This document shows, one piece after another, positions 7,622 through 13,642 of a stretch of 16,028 nt of DNA. Position 1 is the stretch's first letter. Every line of letters begins with the position of its first letter. The notes under the pieces were generated by a model. That model was not told the origin of the DNA, did no database searches, and saw only the letters and a program-made list of their open reading frames with translations. This DNA is from a bacterium (GTDB lineage Bacteria; Patescibacteriota; Doudnabacteria; UBA920). Location: NCBI GenBank assembly GCA_021789715.1, contig JAJYJE010000003.1, forward strand, positions 1-16,028, read 5' to 3'. The position numbers and the translations under genes were made by a program.

Positions 7622-8149
7622 ATGAAAAAAAATCTTCTCGCCATAACTTTGCTAGTCCTGGTTGCGGCGGCTTGCAAGCGCCAATACCCCACTACCACAC
7701 CACAAACGCTGCCGCACGCCCAAACCGGCATAGGCAGCTCGTCCCCAACTCAAATTGCCTCGACATCTCCTGTCTTTGATAAATACGATCACGACCTGAA
7801 GGTAGGCGGCAGGGACCTTGCAGTCCAAATCGTAACCACCCCGGCTGACATGCAAGAGGGCTTATCAGACCGGCCGTCAATGGGGACAGACCAAGGCATG
7901 CTGTTTGATTTCGGCCGCGATCTGCTGCCCGGCTTTTGGATGCCGCGCATGCATTTTAATTTGGATCTGATTTGGATCAACTCCGGAAAAATTATCGGCA
8001 TTACCCCGGACGCACCGGCGCCAAAGTCGCCCGAGCAAAAATTGCCGCTCTATTATCCCCCGGCGCCAGTGGACCGGGTCCTCGAGGTGAACGCGGGGTG
8101 GGCGGCCGCGAACAAAATAAAAACCGGCGACGCAGTCCGGTTGAAATAA
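7622..8149 (+). CDS. DUF192 family lipoprotein (175 aa)
   Basis: ATG at 7622 begins MKKNLLAITLLVLVAAAC, a lipoprotein signal with the lipid-modified cysteine at residue 18. The lipobox is AAAC, weaker than the usual LxGC. A low-complexity Ser/Thr/Pro linker runs to about residue 55. The DUF192 domain (PF02643) follows at about 58-173, recognised by TPADMQEGLSDRPSM, GMLFDF, FWMPRMHFNLDLIWI, GKIIGI and a C-terminal VLEVNAGWAA...GD. The molecular role of DUF192 is not established. Such proteins are usually exported and small. It is transcribed divergently from the secretion-like cluster and converges on rsmA, with a repeat filling the space after its stop. Confidence 0.9.
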   Translation: MKKNLLAITLLVLVAAACKRQYPTTTPQTLPHAQTGIGSSSPTQIASTSPVFDKYDHDLKVGGRDLAVQIVTTPADMQEGLSDRPSMGTDQGMLFDFGRDLLPGFWMPRMHFNLDLIWINSGKIIGITPDAPAPKSPEQKLPLYYPPAPVDRVLEVNAGWAAANKIKTGDAVRLK

Positions 8150-8152
8150 ATC

Positions 8153-8248
8153 AAAATGCAAATATCAAAAATCAAAATGACAGGGTAAAATGTAAAGTTA
8201 TTATTGCGGCATAGTTTTAAATTTTAAACTGTCATTTTCCATTTTGAT
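8153..8248 (+). repeat. MITE-like intergenic repeat, left copy (inverted relative to 9158-9253)
   Basis: The 88-base core at 8161-8248 matches the reverse complement of 9158-9245 at 86 of 88 positions without gaps. Adding 8 outer bases gives 92 of 96. The element has imperfect 20-base terminal inverted repeats of its own (ATCAAAAATCAAAATGACAG at one end, a related inverted sequence at the other). It fills the gap between the DUF192 stop and the rsmA stop, ending 2 bases from the latter. It has no coding capacity. Confidence 0.9.
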
Positions 8249-8250
8249 TG

Positions 8251-9141
8251 TTAAATTTTAATTTTCCCCGCCAAGCTTACCCATTGCTCAATCGTCAGCT
8301 CCTGCGGCCGGGCCGCGGGGCTGATTTTTGAATCCGCCAAAATTTTCTCCACTCGATCCTTGTCCAGAACAAGGTTATCGCGGAGCGTATTGTGGATCTG
8401 CTTGCGCTTGCCGGCAAAGCAGGCGCGCAGTACGCCAAAAAATTTTTTCTCGTCGCCGATGTCATACTTGGGCTTATCATGCAAAATGATCTTCAGCACG
8501 GCGCTGTCAACTTTTGGCGCGGGGTAAAAACTTCTCGCCGGAACGATCCGGACGATTTCCGGGTCGCCGTACAACTGGACAGAAATGGCAAGGAGCGACA
8601 AGCCCCCTGCCCGGGCAATAACATTTCGAGCGACTTCCTTTTGCGTCAGGATGGTGATAGAGGACGGTTTAACTTTTGCCGTCACCAACATCTGTAAAAT
8701 TTTTCCGGTAATATAATACGGGATGTTGGCGACCACTTTATATTTACCTCGGAGGGGGGAACCCAAAACGGGTTTTTCTCCTTCCGGCGCTCCCCGCTGA
8801 AGCGGGCCGCTGCCTTGTACTAAGGCGCTCTGAAAGTCGAATCCCAAAATGTCGGAAATCTCATAGCGAAAATTTTTGAACTCTTTTTTTATCGCTTTGA
8901 GGATTGGCAGCATGGCCGGATCTTTTTCCACCGAGAGCACGGACCCGGCGCGCTCGCACAACCGGCGCGTTAGGTTGCCGATACCGGGGCCGATCTCCAA
9001 AACGGTATCGGTGGATGTTACTTCGGCGGCATCGACAATGTCTTCAAGGACAATATCGTCAATTAAAAAATTCTGGCCGTAAGTGAAGTTAGGCTTAAGA
9101 CCGTAACGCTGCAGTAAATTTTTGAGCTGGTCGATATCCAT
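8251..9141 (-). CDS. rsmA: 16S rRNA (adenine1518/1519-N6)-dimethyltransferase RsmA/KsgA
   Basis: Dimethylates two adjacent adenines in the 3'-terminal hairpin of 16S rRNA using S-adenosylmethionine, late in small-subunit assembly. In the 296-residue form from ATG 9141: FTYGQNFLID near the N-terminus, SAM-binding motif I LEIGPGIGNLT at about 48-58, an acidic VEKD at about 71-74, catalytic motif NIPYYIT at about 139-145, and a helical C-terminal domain (FYPAPKVDSAVL, CFAGKRKQIHNTL). I chose ATG 9141 because the longer frame starts with TTG at 9162, inside the 88-bp repeat, and adds only seven residues. No Shine-Dalgarno sequence is seen. An insertion of about 27 residues at 106-132 (DNA 8746-8826) precedes the catalytic motif. 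The gene is bracketed by inverted repeats. Confidence 0.95.
   Translation of the reverse strand: MDIDQLKNLLQRYGLKPNFTYGQNFLIDDIVLEDIVDAAEVTSTDTVLEIGPGIGNLTRRLCERAGSVLSVEKDPAMLPILKAIKKEFKNFRYEISDILGFDFQSALVQGSGPLQRGAPEGEKPVLGSPLRGKYKVVANIPYYITGKILQMLVTAKVKPSSITILTQKEVARNVIARAGGLSLLAISVQLYGDPEIVRIVPARSFYPAPKVDSAVLKIILHDKPKYDIGDEKKFFGVLRACFAGKRKQIHNTLRDNLVLDKDRVEKILADSKISPAARPQELTIEQWVSLAGKIKI
8746..8826 (-). repeat. In-frame, palindrome-rich insertion inside rsmA
   Basis: It encodes ALVQGSGPLQRGAPEGEKPV followed by LGSPLRG, placed between FDF and KYKVVANIPYY, where usual RsmA proteins have only a few residues. The DNA is GC-rich with short hairpins (CCCGC-TTCA-GCGGG; AACCC-GTTT-TGGGTT). The composition suggests an inserted palindromic repeat read in frame, as with palindromic elements in Rickettsia genes. 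It probably forms a surface loop, because the catalytic motifs on both sides are intact. Confidence 0.55.
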
Positions 9142-9157
9142 ACGTAAAAATTTAAAG

Positions 9158-9253
9158 ATCAAAATCGAAAATGGCAGTTTAAAATTTAAAACTATGCCGC
9201 AATAATAACTTTACATTTTACCCTGTCATTTTGATTTTTGATATTAACATTTT
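9158..9253 (-). repeat. MITE-like intergenic repeat, right copy (inverted relative to 8153-8248)
   Basis: The 88-base core 9158-9245 differs from the left copy at two bases. It occupies most of the gap between the uvrD stop (9260) and the rsmA ATG (9141), so rsmA lies between two inverted copies. It probably contains or replaces the rsmA leader, and any dedicated rsmA promoter would have to lie in or upstream of it. Confidence 0.9.
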
Positions 9254-9259
9254 ACATTA

Positions 9260-11455
9260 TCAAAAATCCAATTCCCCCGCCTGATATTCCCCCTCCTCAA
9301 AAAACTCCCCGGCCGTGCCTTTAAATACAACTTGCCCGCGCGGAAGGGCGCGTAAAATCCGCGACGGCTGGTTGTACTGGAAACTGCCAAAGGCTTTACG
9401 GCTGCGCGCGTAAGTCAGGAATAGGCGGCGGCGGGCCCTGGTCAGGCCAACATAGGCCAAGCGGATTTCTTCGGACAGCTCGGCCGGCTCCAGCAAACTC
9501 CGGGAATGCGGCAAAATCCCCTCTTCCAGGCCGACCAAAAATACCGTGTCGAACTCAAGACCTTTGGCGCTGTGGAGGGTCATAAGCGTAACCGCGTCTT
9601 TTTGTTCGTTCATTTCGTCAATCTCGGTAATAAGCGCGACTTCTTCCAAAAACGACTCCGCGCCTTCGCGCCAGGGCAACTTAGCGAATTTTTCGGCTAC
9701 GGTAAACAGCTCCTCCACGTTCTCCCAGCGGGCCTCGCCGTTTTCACTGCCGTCACGAAGCCACTGCTCATAACCCGCGGCCTTGGTAATAAGGCGCATT
9801 AAGCCGCCCAGATTCTCGCCCGGCTCCAAATTGGACAGGCGATCTATCAACGAAAAAAAATTATCCACCGCGGCGCCAATTTTGGGACCGAAGGAAATCT
9901 CCTTGAGGCGCGAGCGGAATTCAGCCAGATACTCGCCGTTGGATATTTGGAATTTGGAATTTGGAATTTGCGAAATTAATCGCATCATCGAGTCACGGAT
10001 TGTCTGGTAGGTTTTCTCGCCTATCCCCCGCGCCGGCTCGTTAATGACCCGCTTCAGGCTGACCAAATCGCGAAAATTAAGAGCCAGCCGGATGTAAGCC
10101 ACCGCGTCTTTGATTTCTTTGCGCTCGTAAAATTTCACGCCGCCGATTATTTGATAGGGAATTCCGCTTTCAATAAACACTTCTTCCAGAGCCCGCGACT
10201 GGGCGTGGGTACGGAACAGTACGGCAAACGCGCTTAAACTGCCGTGCTCCTTGGGCAATTGAGGCAGTCCAATATAAGATCGGGTTCCGGACCCGCCCCT
10301 GCCGCGGGCTTTCTTTAAAAATCTGTCGAGAATGGAAAAACCCGCGGACTGATAATCCGGCTCATACTCCAACTCGTTTTCCTGGTCTTGCGGGATTTGG
10401 CCGCGGCCGGCCTCCGCGGTGGCGGCCATCCGGATTATTGTTTTGGCCACGAAAGCCGCTTCGTCCGTTTCATCTTCCAACTCATGAACCTCCACTTTTT
10501 TTCCTTCCTGGTTTTCGGTCCATAAAATTTTCTGCTTCTGTTCCCGATTAAGCTCGATGACCTTCTGGGAAGCGGCCAGGATATTTTTGCTGCTGCGGTA
10601 ATTTTGTTCGAGCTTGACCACGCGCGCTTCGGGGAAGTCCTGCTCAAAATTCAGGATATTGCGGATGTTGCTGCCGCGGAAACCGTATATGCTCTGAGCG
10701 TCGTCGCCGACCACAAACAAATTATGATGTTCCGCCGCCAACAGATGCAATAGCGCGTATTGGGCATGGTTGGTATCCTGGTACTCGTCCACCAGGATAT
10801 ATTGGAACAGCTGCCGGTACTTTTTAAGCACCACGGGGAAATTTTGGAAAATTTTAACAGTAAGCATCAGCAGATCGTCAAAATCTACCGCATTCTGGCG
10901 GTAAAGGTAATTCTGGTAGCGGCCATAAACCTCCCGCACCAGCGGCTCCAGCTCGCCCTCAACTCCCAGATTCAATTCCGCCGGAGATTGCAGAATATTT
11001 TTAGCGGAGGAAATGAGATGCTTAAACAGGTTCGGATTGTAACGCTTATCAATATGCAGATCGGAAATAATCTCACGTAAAATTTTTATCTGGTCATCGG
11101 TATCATAAATGGTAAATCCCCGGCTGTAGCCCAAGGCCTGAATCTCCGACCGGAGCAAGCGGGCACAAACCGAATGAAACGTGCCCATGAGCGGCAGTTG
11201 GACGCCGGAATGCGGATATTGCGGGCCGGAAATTAAAATCTTCTTAACGCGTTCGGCCATTTCCTTGGCCGCCTTATTGGTAAAGGTCAGCGCCAGGATA
11301 TGCCCGGGACTGACAATTTTCCGGTCACACAGCCAGGCAATACGAAAAGCCAGTGCCCGTGTTTTGCCGCTGCCCGCGCCGGCCAAAACCAACACCGGCC
11401 CCATCGGGGCTGTTACGGCTTCGCGCTGCTTAGGGTTCAACGAAGACAGGTCCAT
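9260..11455 (-). CDS. uvrD: UvrD/PcrA-type superfamily 1A DNA helicase
   Basis: ATP-driven 3'-5' DNA helicase used in nucleotide excision repair and in clearing recombination intermediates. Residues 1-731 from ATG 11455 show motif I AGAGSGKT (25-32), Ia LTFTNKAAKEM (56-66), Walker B VDEYQDTN (222-229), motif III VVGDDAQSIYGFRGS (248-262), motif IV LEQNYRSS (282-289), motif V TLMTLHSAKGLEFD (623-636) and motif VI RLAYVGLTRARRRL (665-678). Two departures from PcrA are visible. A low-similarity insertion lies at about 346-406, before AVLFRTHAQSRALEE, and a short heptamer-repeat insertion at about 495-506 reads SQIPNSKFQISN. The C-terminus ends acidic (EEGEYQAGELDF) without the Tudor-like RNA polymerase-binding domain common in PcrA. 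All helicase motifs are intact. uvrD versus pcrA naming is a matter of convention. Confidence 0.95.
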   Translation of the reverse strand: MDLSSLNPKQREAVTAPMGPVLVLAGAGSGKTRALAFRIAWLCDRKIVSPGHILALTFTNKAAKEMAERVKKILISGPQYPHSGVQLPLMGTFHSVCARLLRSEIQALGYSRGFTIYDTDDQIKILREIISDLHIDKRYNPNLFKHLISSAKNILQSPAELNLGVEGELEPLVREVYGRYQNYLYRQNAVDFDDLLMLTVKIFQNFPVVLKKYRQLFQYILVDEYQDTNHAQYALLHLLAAEHHNLFVVGDDAQSIYGFRGSNIRNILNFEQDFPEARVVKLEQNYRSSKNILAASQKVIELNREQKQKILWTENQEGKKVEVHELEDETDEAAFVAKTIIRMAATAEAGRGQIPQDQENELEYEPDYQSAGFSILDRFLKKARGRGGSGTRSYIGLPQLPKEHGSLSAFAVLFRTHAQSRALEEVFIESGIPYQIIGGVKFYERKEIKDAVAYIRLALNFRDLVSLKRVINEPARGIGEKTYQTIRDSMMRLISQIPNSKFQISNGEYLAEFRSRLKEISFGPKIGAAVDNFFSLIDRLSNLEPGENLGGLMRLITKAAGYEQWLRDGSENGEARWENVEELFTVAEKFAKLPWREGAESFLEEVALITEIDEMNEQKDAVTLMTLHSAKGLEFDTVFLVGLEEGILPHSRSLLEPAELSEEIRLAYVGLTRARRRLFLTYARSRKAFGSFQYNQPSRILRALPRGQVVFKGTAGEFFEEGEYQAGELDF
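9939..9970 (-). repeat. Tandem heptamer insertion within uvrD
   Basis: Plus-strand TTTGGAA occurs three times in tandem (9946-9952, 9953-9959, 9960-9966), flanked by a degenerate TTGGATA and a partial copy. On the coding strand it reads as IPNSKFQIS in frame. AT-rich attccaa tandem repeats are typical intergenic repeats in Patescibacteria (from memory). Here one sits inside a coding region without breaking it. Confidence 0.7.
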
Positions 11456-11462
11456 AACTTAA

Positions 11463-11468
11463 ATTATA
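11463..11468 (-). promoter_or_regulatory. -10 box of uvrD, probable leaderless start
   Basis: TATAAT on the minus strand ends only 7 bases before the ATG at 11455. Transcription would begin at or next to the start codon. No good -35 is visible (TTTTCC at 17-base spacing), and no Shine-Dalgarno sequence precedes the ATG, which fits a leaderless mRNA. Confidence 0.5.
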
Positions 11469-11496
11469 ACAAAGAAAGGGGTCTTGGAAAATTATT

Positions 11497-11640
11497 CTAA
11501 CTGCCCTAATTATTCTAAATGCCTTAAACAATGCCTAATTCCCAAATGCCAGGATAGCATTAGCCTTAGGCATTGGATATTAAGCATTATTCAGATCCGC
11601 CAGTTGGCGGAAACGGGAGCTTATCCCGAACTTAATTCAG
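11497..11640. repeat. Cluster of palindromic intergenic repeats
   Basis: The stretch contains AATGCCTAA (11530-11538) inverted as TTAGGCATT (11566-11574), several degenerate ATGCC/GCCTAAT units, a tight hairpin TCCGCCAGTTGGCGGA (11596-11611), a second hairpin CGGGA-GCTTA-TCCCG (11614-11628), and CCCGAA/TTCAGGG (about 11625-11641). There is no coding potential. It looks like a nest of short repeats of the kind that accumulate between genes in these genomes. Confidence 0.6.
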
Positions 11641-11694
11641 GGTTAATTAAAATAGTTTACTGATTTTTAGCGGGTAAAGCCACCAGATCTTGGG

Positions 11695-11717
11695 AGGACG
11701 CCGTAGAACGTCGTCCT
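11695..11717. other. Inverted repeat next to a possible plus-strand -10 box
   Basis: AGGACG (11695-11700) pairs with CGTCCT (11712-11717), extended by two more pairs inside, with a 5-base loop. A TATAAT lies 15 bases downstream (11733-11738, plus strand) without a recognisable -35. It could be an operator or hairpin of a promoter for a long leader of the LysM-CHAP gene. This is weakly supported. Confidence 0.3.
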
Positions 11718-11787
11718 AAAATTTAGCAAGTTTATAATAAAAAATTCCCTTTAAAATAAGCCAACAAAATAAAATTCCTCTAAAACT

Positions 11788-11838
11788 TGCGGTAAATTGT
11801 ACGGCTGTGGACGAACCGCTTGCCTCAAATTACCGGCA
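11788..11838. ncRNA. Candidate structured RNA hairpin 1 (in leader of the LysM-CHAP gene)
   Basis: CGGTAAATTG (11790-11799) pairs with CAAATTACCG (11826-11835) at 9 of 10 positions. Inside, GGC (11803-11805) pairs with GCC (11822-11824) and GTGG with CCGC (one G-U pair) around the loop ACGAA. This gives a nested hairpin of about 50 bases with small internal loops. No U-run follows, so it is not a simple terminator. I do not recognise a known RNA family. Strand is unknown; the plus strand would place it in the leader of the downstream gene. Confidence 0.35.
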
Positions 11839-11869
11839 TCAGGTAAACTAAAAAGGATAAAACTATTAA

Positions 11870-11937
11870 AAATATATAGAACAAGGCTTTTTACCGGCGG
11901 ATTGTAGTGGTTTTTTTCATAAGCCCTCTATATATTT
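11870..11937. ncRNA. Candidate structured RNA hairpin 2 / cruciform
   Basis: AAATATATAGA (11870-11880) is a perfect inverted repeat of TCTATATATTT (11927-11937). Inside it, GGCTT (11885-11889) pairs with AAGCC (11921-11925). The apical part of about 31 bases contains ACCGGCGG and a run of seven T residues. Together with hairpin 1 it makes a 150-base structured block without an ORF. Function is unknown. Confidence 0.35.
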
Positions 11938-12103
11938 ATTATTTTCCCCGGACACGCCGATTTGCCGATTTTTCCGCTACATAACCGGGTCAAAATAAGG
12001 AGCCTGTATACAAAAAATAAATTCCTGGCGATCCGCTTACAAAAAACTTTCTTTCCGGATCACCTTTTATTTCCAGTATTACGTCAAAAAAAACTTGTAC
12101 CGT

Positions 12104-13336
12104 ATGCAAAAACGGGCGCCCCACTTCAAAAAGGCGCACCTCAACGCGTTTCCCGCCGTCCATCTTAAAAAGATGGACGTGTGGGATTTTGTTTTAAAAT
12201 TTTCCAGCGAACTGCTCGTGCTCAGCCTGGCGGTAGCCGTCGCCGGGTTAAACCTTTCGTTCTTTGCCGGCGGCAGCCAAAACGGCTATAACGACAACAG
12301 TTTTGCCGCGGGCTTCTTGCAGGCTCATGCCGACTGGAACCAAAAATTGGCCGATAGAAACAGCAGCATTATTACCACCGTGTCCGGCACCGGACTTATC
12401 GCCCAGGCTCAAGCCGATGACTTCCAAGGCCTAGATGCCAGCACTGTTTCTCCAGACAACACTCCGGACAACTCCGCTGCCGTCACGGTAAGCCCGGACG
12501 GCATCCAGGCGCCAAATCCGGACAGTATCCGCGCCCTAGTGACTAACGTCACCAAAAAAATTTACACGACCCAGTCCGGAGATACTTTGCAATCCATTGC
12601 CGCGGCTAACGGTATTTCTGTCAACAGCATTAAATGGAGCAACCCGAGCCTGACCACCGCTTATTTAAAACCGGGTTGGAACCTGATTATTCCGCCCATA
12701 GACGGCGTGGCCGTAACCGCGGACGCCAACACCACCCTGCCCGACCTGGCCGTTCAGTACAGCCCGCAGCGCTACAATCCGGACAAGAAAGCCAGAGACG
12801 CGGCGGCGGCCCAGTTACTGGATAAGATTATTTCTTACAACGGGCTCGACAGCGCCGAAGATATTAACCCCGGCGACTTTTTGATAATCCCCGGCGGCGT
12901 AGTGGCCGCTCCACCCGCGCCTCCGAAACCCAAACCCGCTCCCAAATCGAAAACGTATAACTCTCCCGCCATCAGCGACGATACCGTAACCAGCATTGGC
13001 TCGGGCTACGACGGCGCGGAACACTATTTCCCGGTAGGCTACTGCACCTACTACGTCGCTTCCAAAATGAGGATTACCTTCGGCGGCAACGCCCGTAATT
13101 GGCTGGCCAACGCCAGAGCTTCCGGTTATGTTACCGGAAGCGAAGCGGCGCCGCATTCGGCGGTCGTGTTTTCGGGTTACGGCTATGGCAAATACGGCCA
13201 CGTAGCCTATGTTGAATCGGTCAACGGCAACGGCACCATTACCGTTTCCGAAATGAACTACGAACGGTTTAACCGCGTAGACCGGCGTACGCTCTCTGTC
13301 CGTGATCCGGCAATCCGCGGGTATATCTATCCGTAA
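12104..13336 (+). CDS. Membrane-anchored LysM-CHAP peptidoglycan hydrolase
   Basis: Predicted cell-wall amidase or endopeptidase. From ATG 12104 (410 residues): a basic N-terminus (MQKRAPHFKKAHL), one membrane span at about 35-54 (LLVLSLAVAVAGLNLSFFAG), and a Ser/Asp-rich linker. A LysM domain follows at about 150-198 (IYTTQSGDTLQSIAAANGIS...LKPGWNLIIPP) and a second degenerate LysM-like unit at about 201-263 (ends INPGDFLIIPGG). A Pro/Lys linker runs at about 270-283, and a CHAP domain spans 300-410. CHAP residues seen are Cys314 in GYCTYYVA, His366 in YGHVAYVE, and Glu383/Asn385 in SEMNY. A TTG at 12095 and an ATG at 12173 are alternative starts. The latter sits in a hairpin and would begin MDVWDFVLK. 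No Shine-Dalgarno sequence precedes any of them. A strong terminator follows. It may remodel the cell's own wall or act on a host or prey wall. Confidence 0.9.
   Translation: MQKRAPHFKKAHLNAFPAVHLKKMDVWDFVLKFSSELLVLSLAVAVAGLNLSFFAGGSQNGYNDNSFAAGFLQAHADWNQKLADRNSSIITTVSGTGLIAQAQADDFQGLDASTVSPDNTPDNSAAVTVSPDGIQAPNPDSIRALVTNVTKKIYTTQSGDTLQSIAAANGISVNSIKWSNPSLTTAYLKPGWNLIIPPIDGVAVTADANTTLPDLAVQYSPQRYNPDKKARDAAAAQLLDKIISYNGLDSAEDINPGDFLIIPGGVVAAPPAPPKPKPAPKSKTYNSPAISDDTVTSIGSGYDGAEHYFPVGYCTYYVASKMRITFGGNARNWLANARASGYVTGSEAAPHSAVVFSGYGYGKYGHVAYVESVNGNGTITVSEMNYERFNRVDRRTLSVRDPAIRGYIYP
12157..12179 (+). promoter_or_regulatory. Perfect hairpin containing the ATG at 12173
   Basis: CGTCCATCTT (12157-12166) and AAGATGGACG (12170-12179) form a 10-bp perfect stem with a 3-base loop, and the ATG at 12173 lies inside the stem. 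If translation began there it would be blocked, which favours the upstream start. Alternatively the hairpin controls translation. There is no strong U-run after it, so it is not a typical terminator. Confidence 0.45.
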
Positions 13337-13347
13337 AATTACAGAAC

Positions 13348-13368
13348 CGGCAGTCAGCAGACAGCATT
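13348..13368 (+). repeat. 21-bp inverted repeat, left arm
   Basis: CGGCAGTCAGCAGACAGCATT matches the reverse complement of 13620-13640 at 20 of 21 positions. It lies just after the LysM-CHAP stop, before the terminator. Confidence 0.75.
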
Positions 13369-13388
13369 TAGCGCATCGGAGTTAACCA

Positions 13389-13417
13389 CCCCGCCCTAAC
13401 CGGGCGGGGTTTTATTA
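13389..13417 (+). terminator. Intrinsic terminator of the LysM-CHAP gene
   Basis: CCCCGCCC (13389-13396), loop TAACC, GGGCGGGG (13402-13409), then TTTTATTAT. This is a perfect 8-bp GC stem with a T-tract, 53 bases after the stop codon. Confidence 0.9.
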
Positions 13418-13548
13418 TGCCGCCCCCCTTCACACAACCATCTATATAACAGACCTGCTGCCTTTTAATGCCTTGAGAGCCGCTGCGCCAGATGCCTATG
13501 GCAGCTTTCCTATTTACCAGCCACTGCGATGCTGTAAAGCATCATAGC

Positions 13549-13599
13549 GGCACTAAAAAATAAAAATACTTCAACGCTTAGAAGCGGTCGAAGTATTTT
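13549..13599 (-). terminator. Intrinsic terminator of the DUF11-like gene
   Basis: AAAATACTTC (13563-13572) pairs perfectly with GAAGTATTTT (13590-13599), with an inner CGCT/AGCG stem. On the minus strand the hairpin is followed by TTTTTATTTTTTAG (13562-13549). It lies 44 bases past the TAA at 13643. The T-rich flank on the other side is shorter, so it mainly serves the minus strand. Confidence 0.8.
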
Positions 13600-13619
13600 A
13601 AATTTCCCCCTAACTGTCC

Positions 13620-13640
13620 AATGCTGCCTGCTGACTGCCG
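13620..13640 (-). repeat. 21-bp inverted repeat, right arm
   Basis: Reverse complement of 13348-13368 with one mismatch. It ends 2 bases from the DUF11-like stop codon. A short palindrome CCGTA-T-TACGG (13638-13648) overlaps its edge and the end of the gene. Confidence 0.75.
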
Positions 13641-13642
13641 TA

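Larger units (their letters stand above)
13337..13642. other. Convergent intergenic region: terminators and repeats only
   Basis: The 306 bases between the stops of the LysM-CHAP and DUF11 genes hold two terminators and a 21-base inverted repeat near both edges (separate entries). There is also a small hairpin GATGCT-GTAA-AGCATC (13528-13543) and a GCTGCC/GGCAGC inverted pair (about 13459-13505). I see no credible ORF or RNA gene. Confidence 0.6.

Noticed and set aside
9142..9162. TTG at 9162 as the rsmA start
   Set aside because: It falls within the inverted repeat copy and adds only seven non-conserved residues before an ATG that matches the usual RsmA N-terminus.
11891..11917. Terminator-like T7 run after ACCGGCGG
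   Set aside because: Only three base pairs can form next to the T-run. It sits in the loop of a larger inverted repeat instead.
11962..12168. Plus-strand frame of 68 codons before the LysM-CHAP gene
   Set aside because: Basic low-complexity product overlapping hairpins and the following gene in another frame. No initiation signals.
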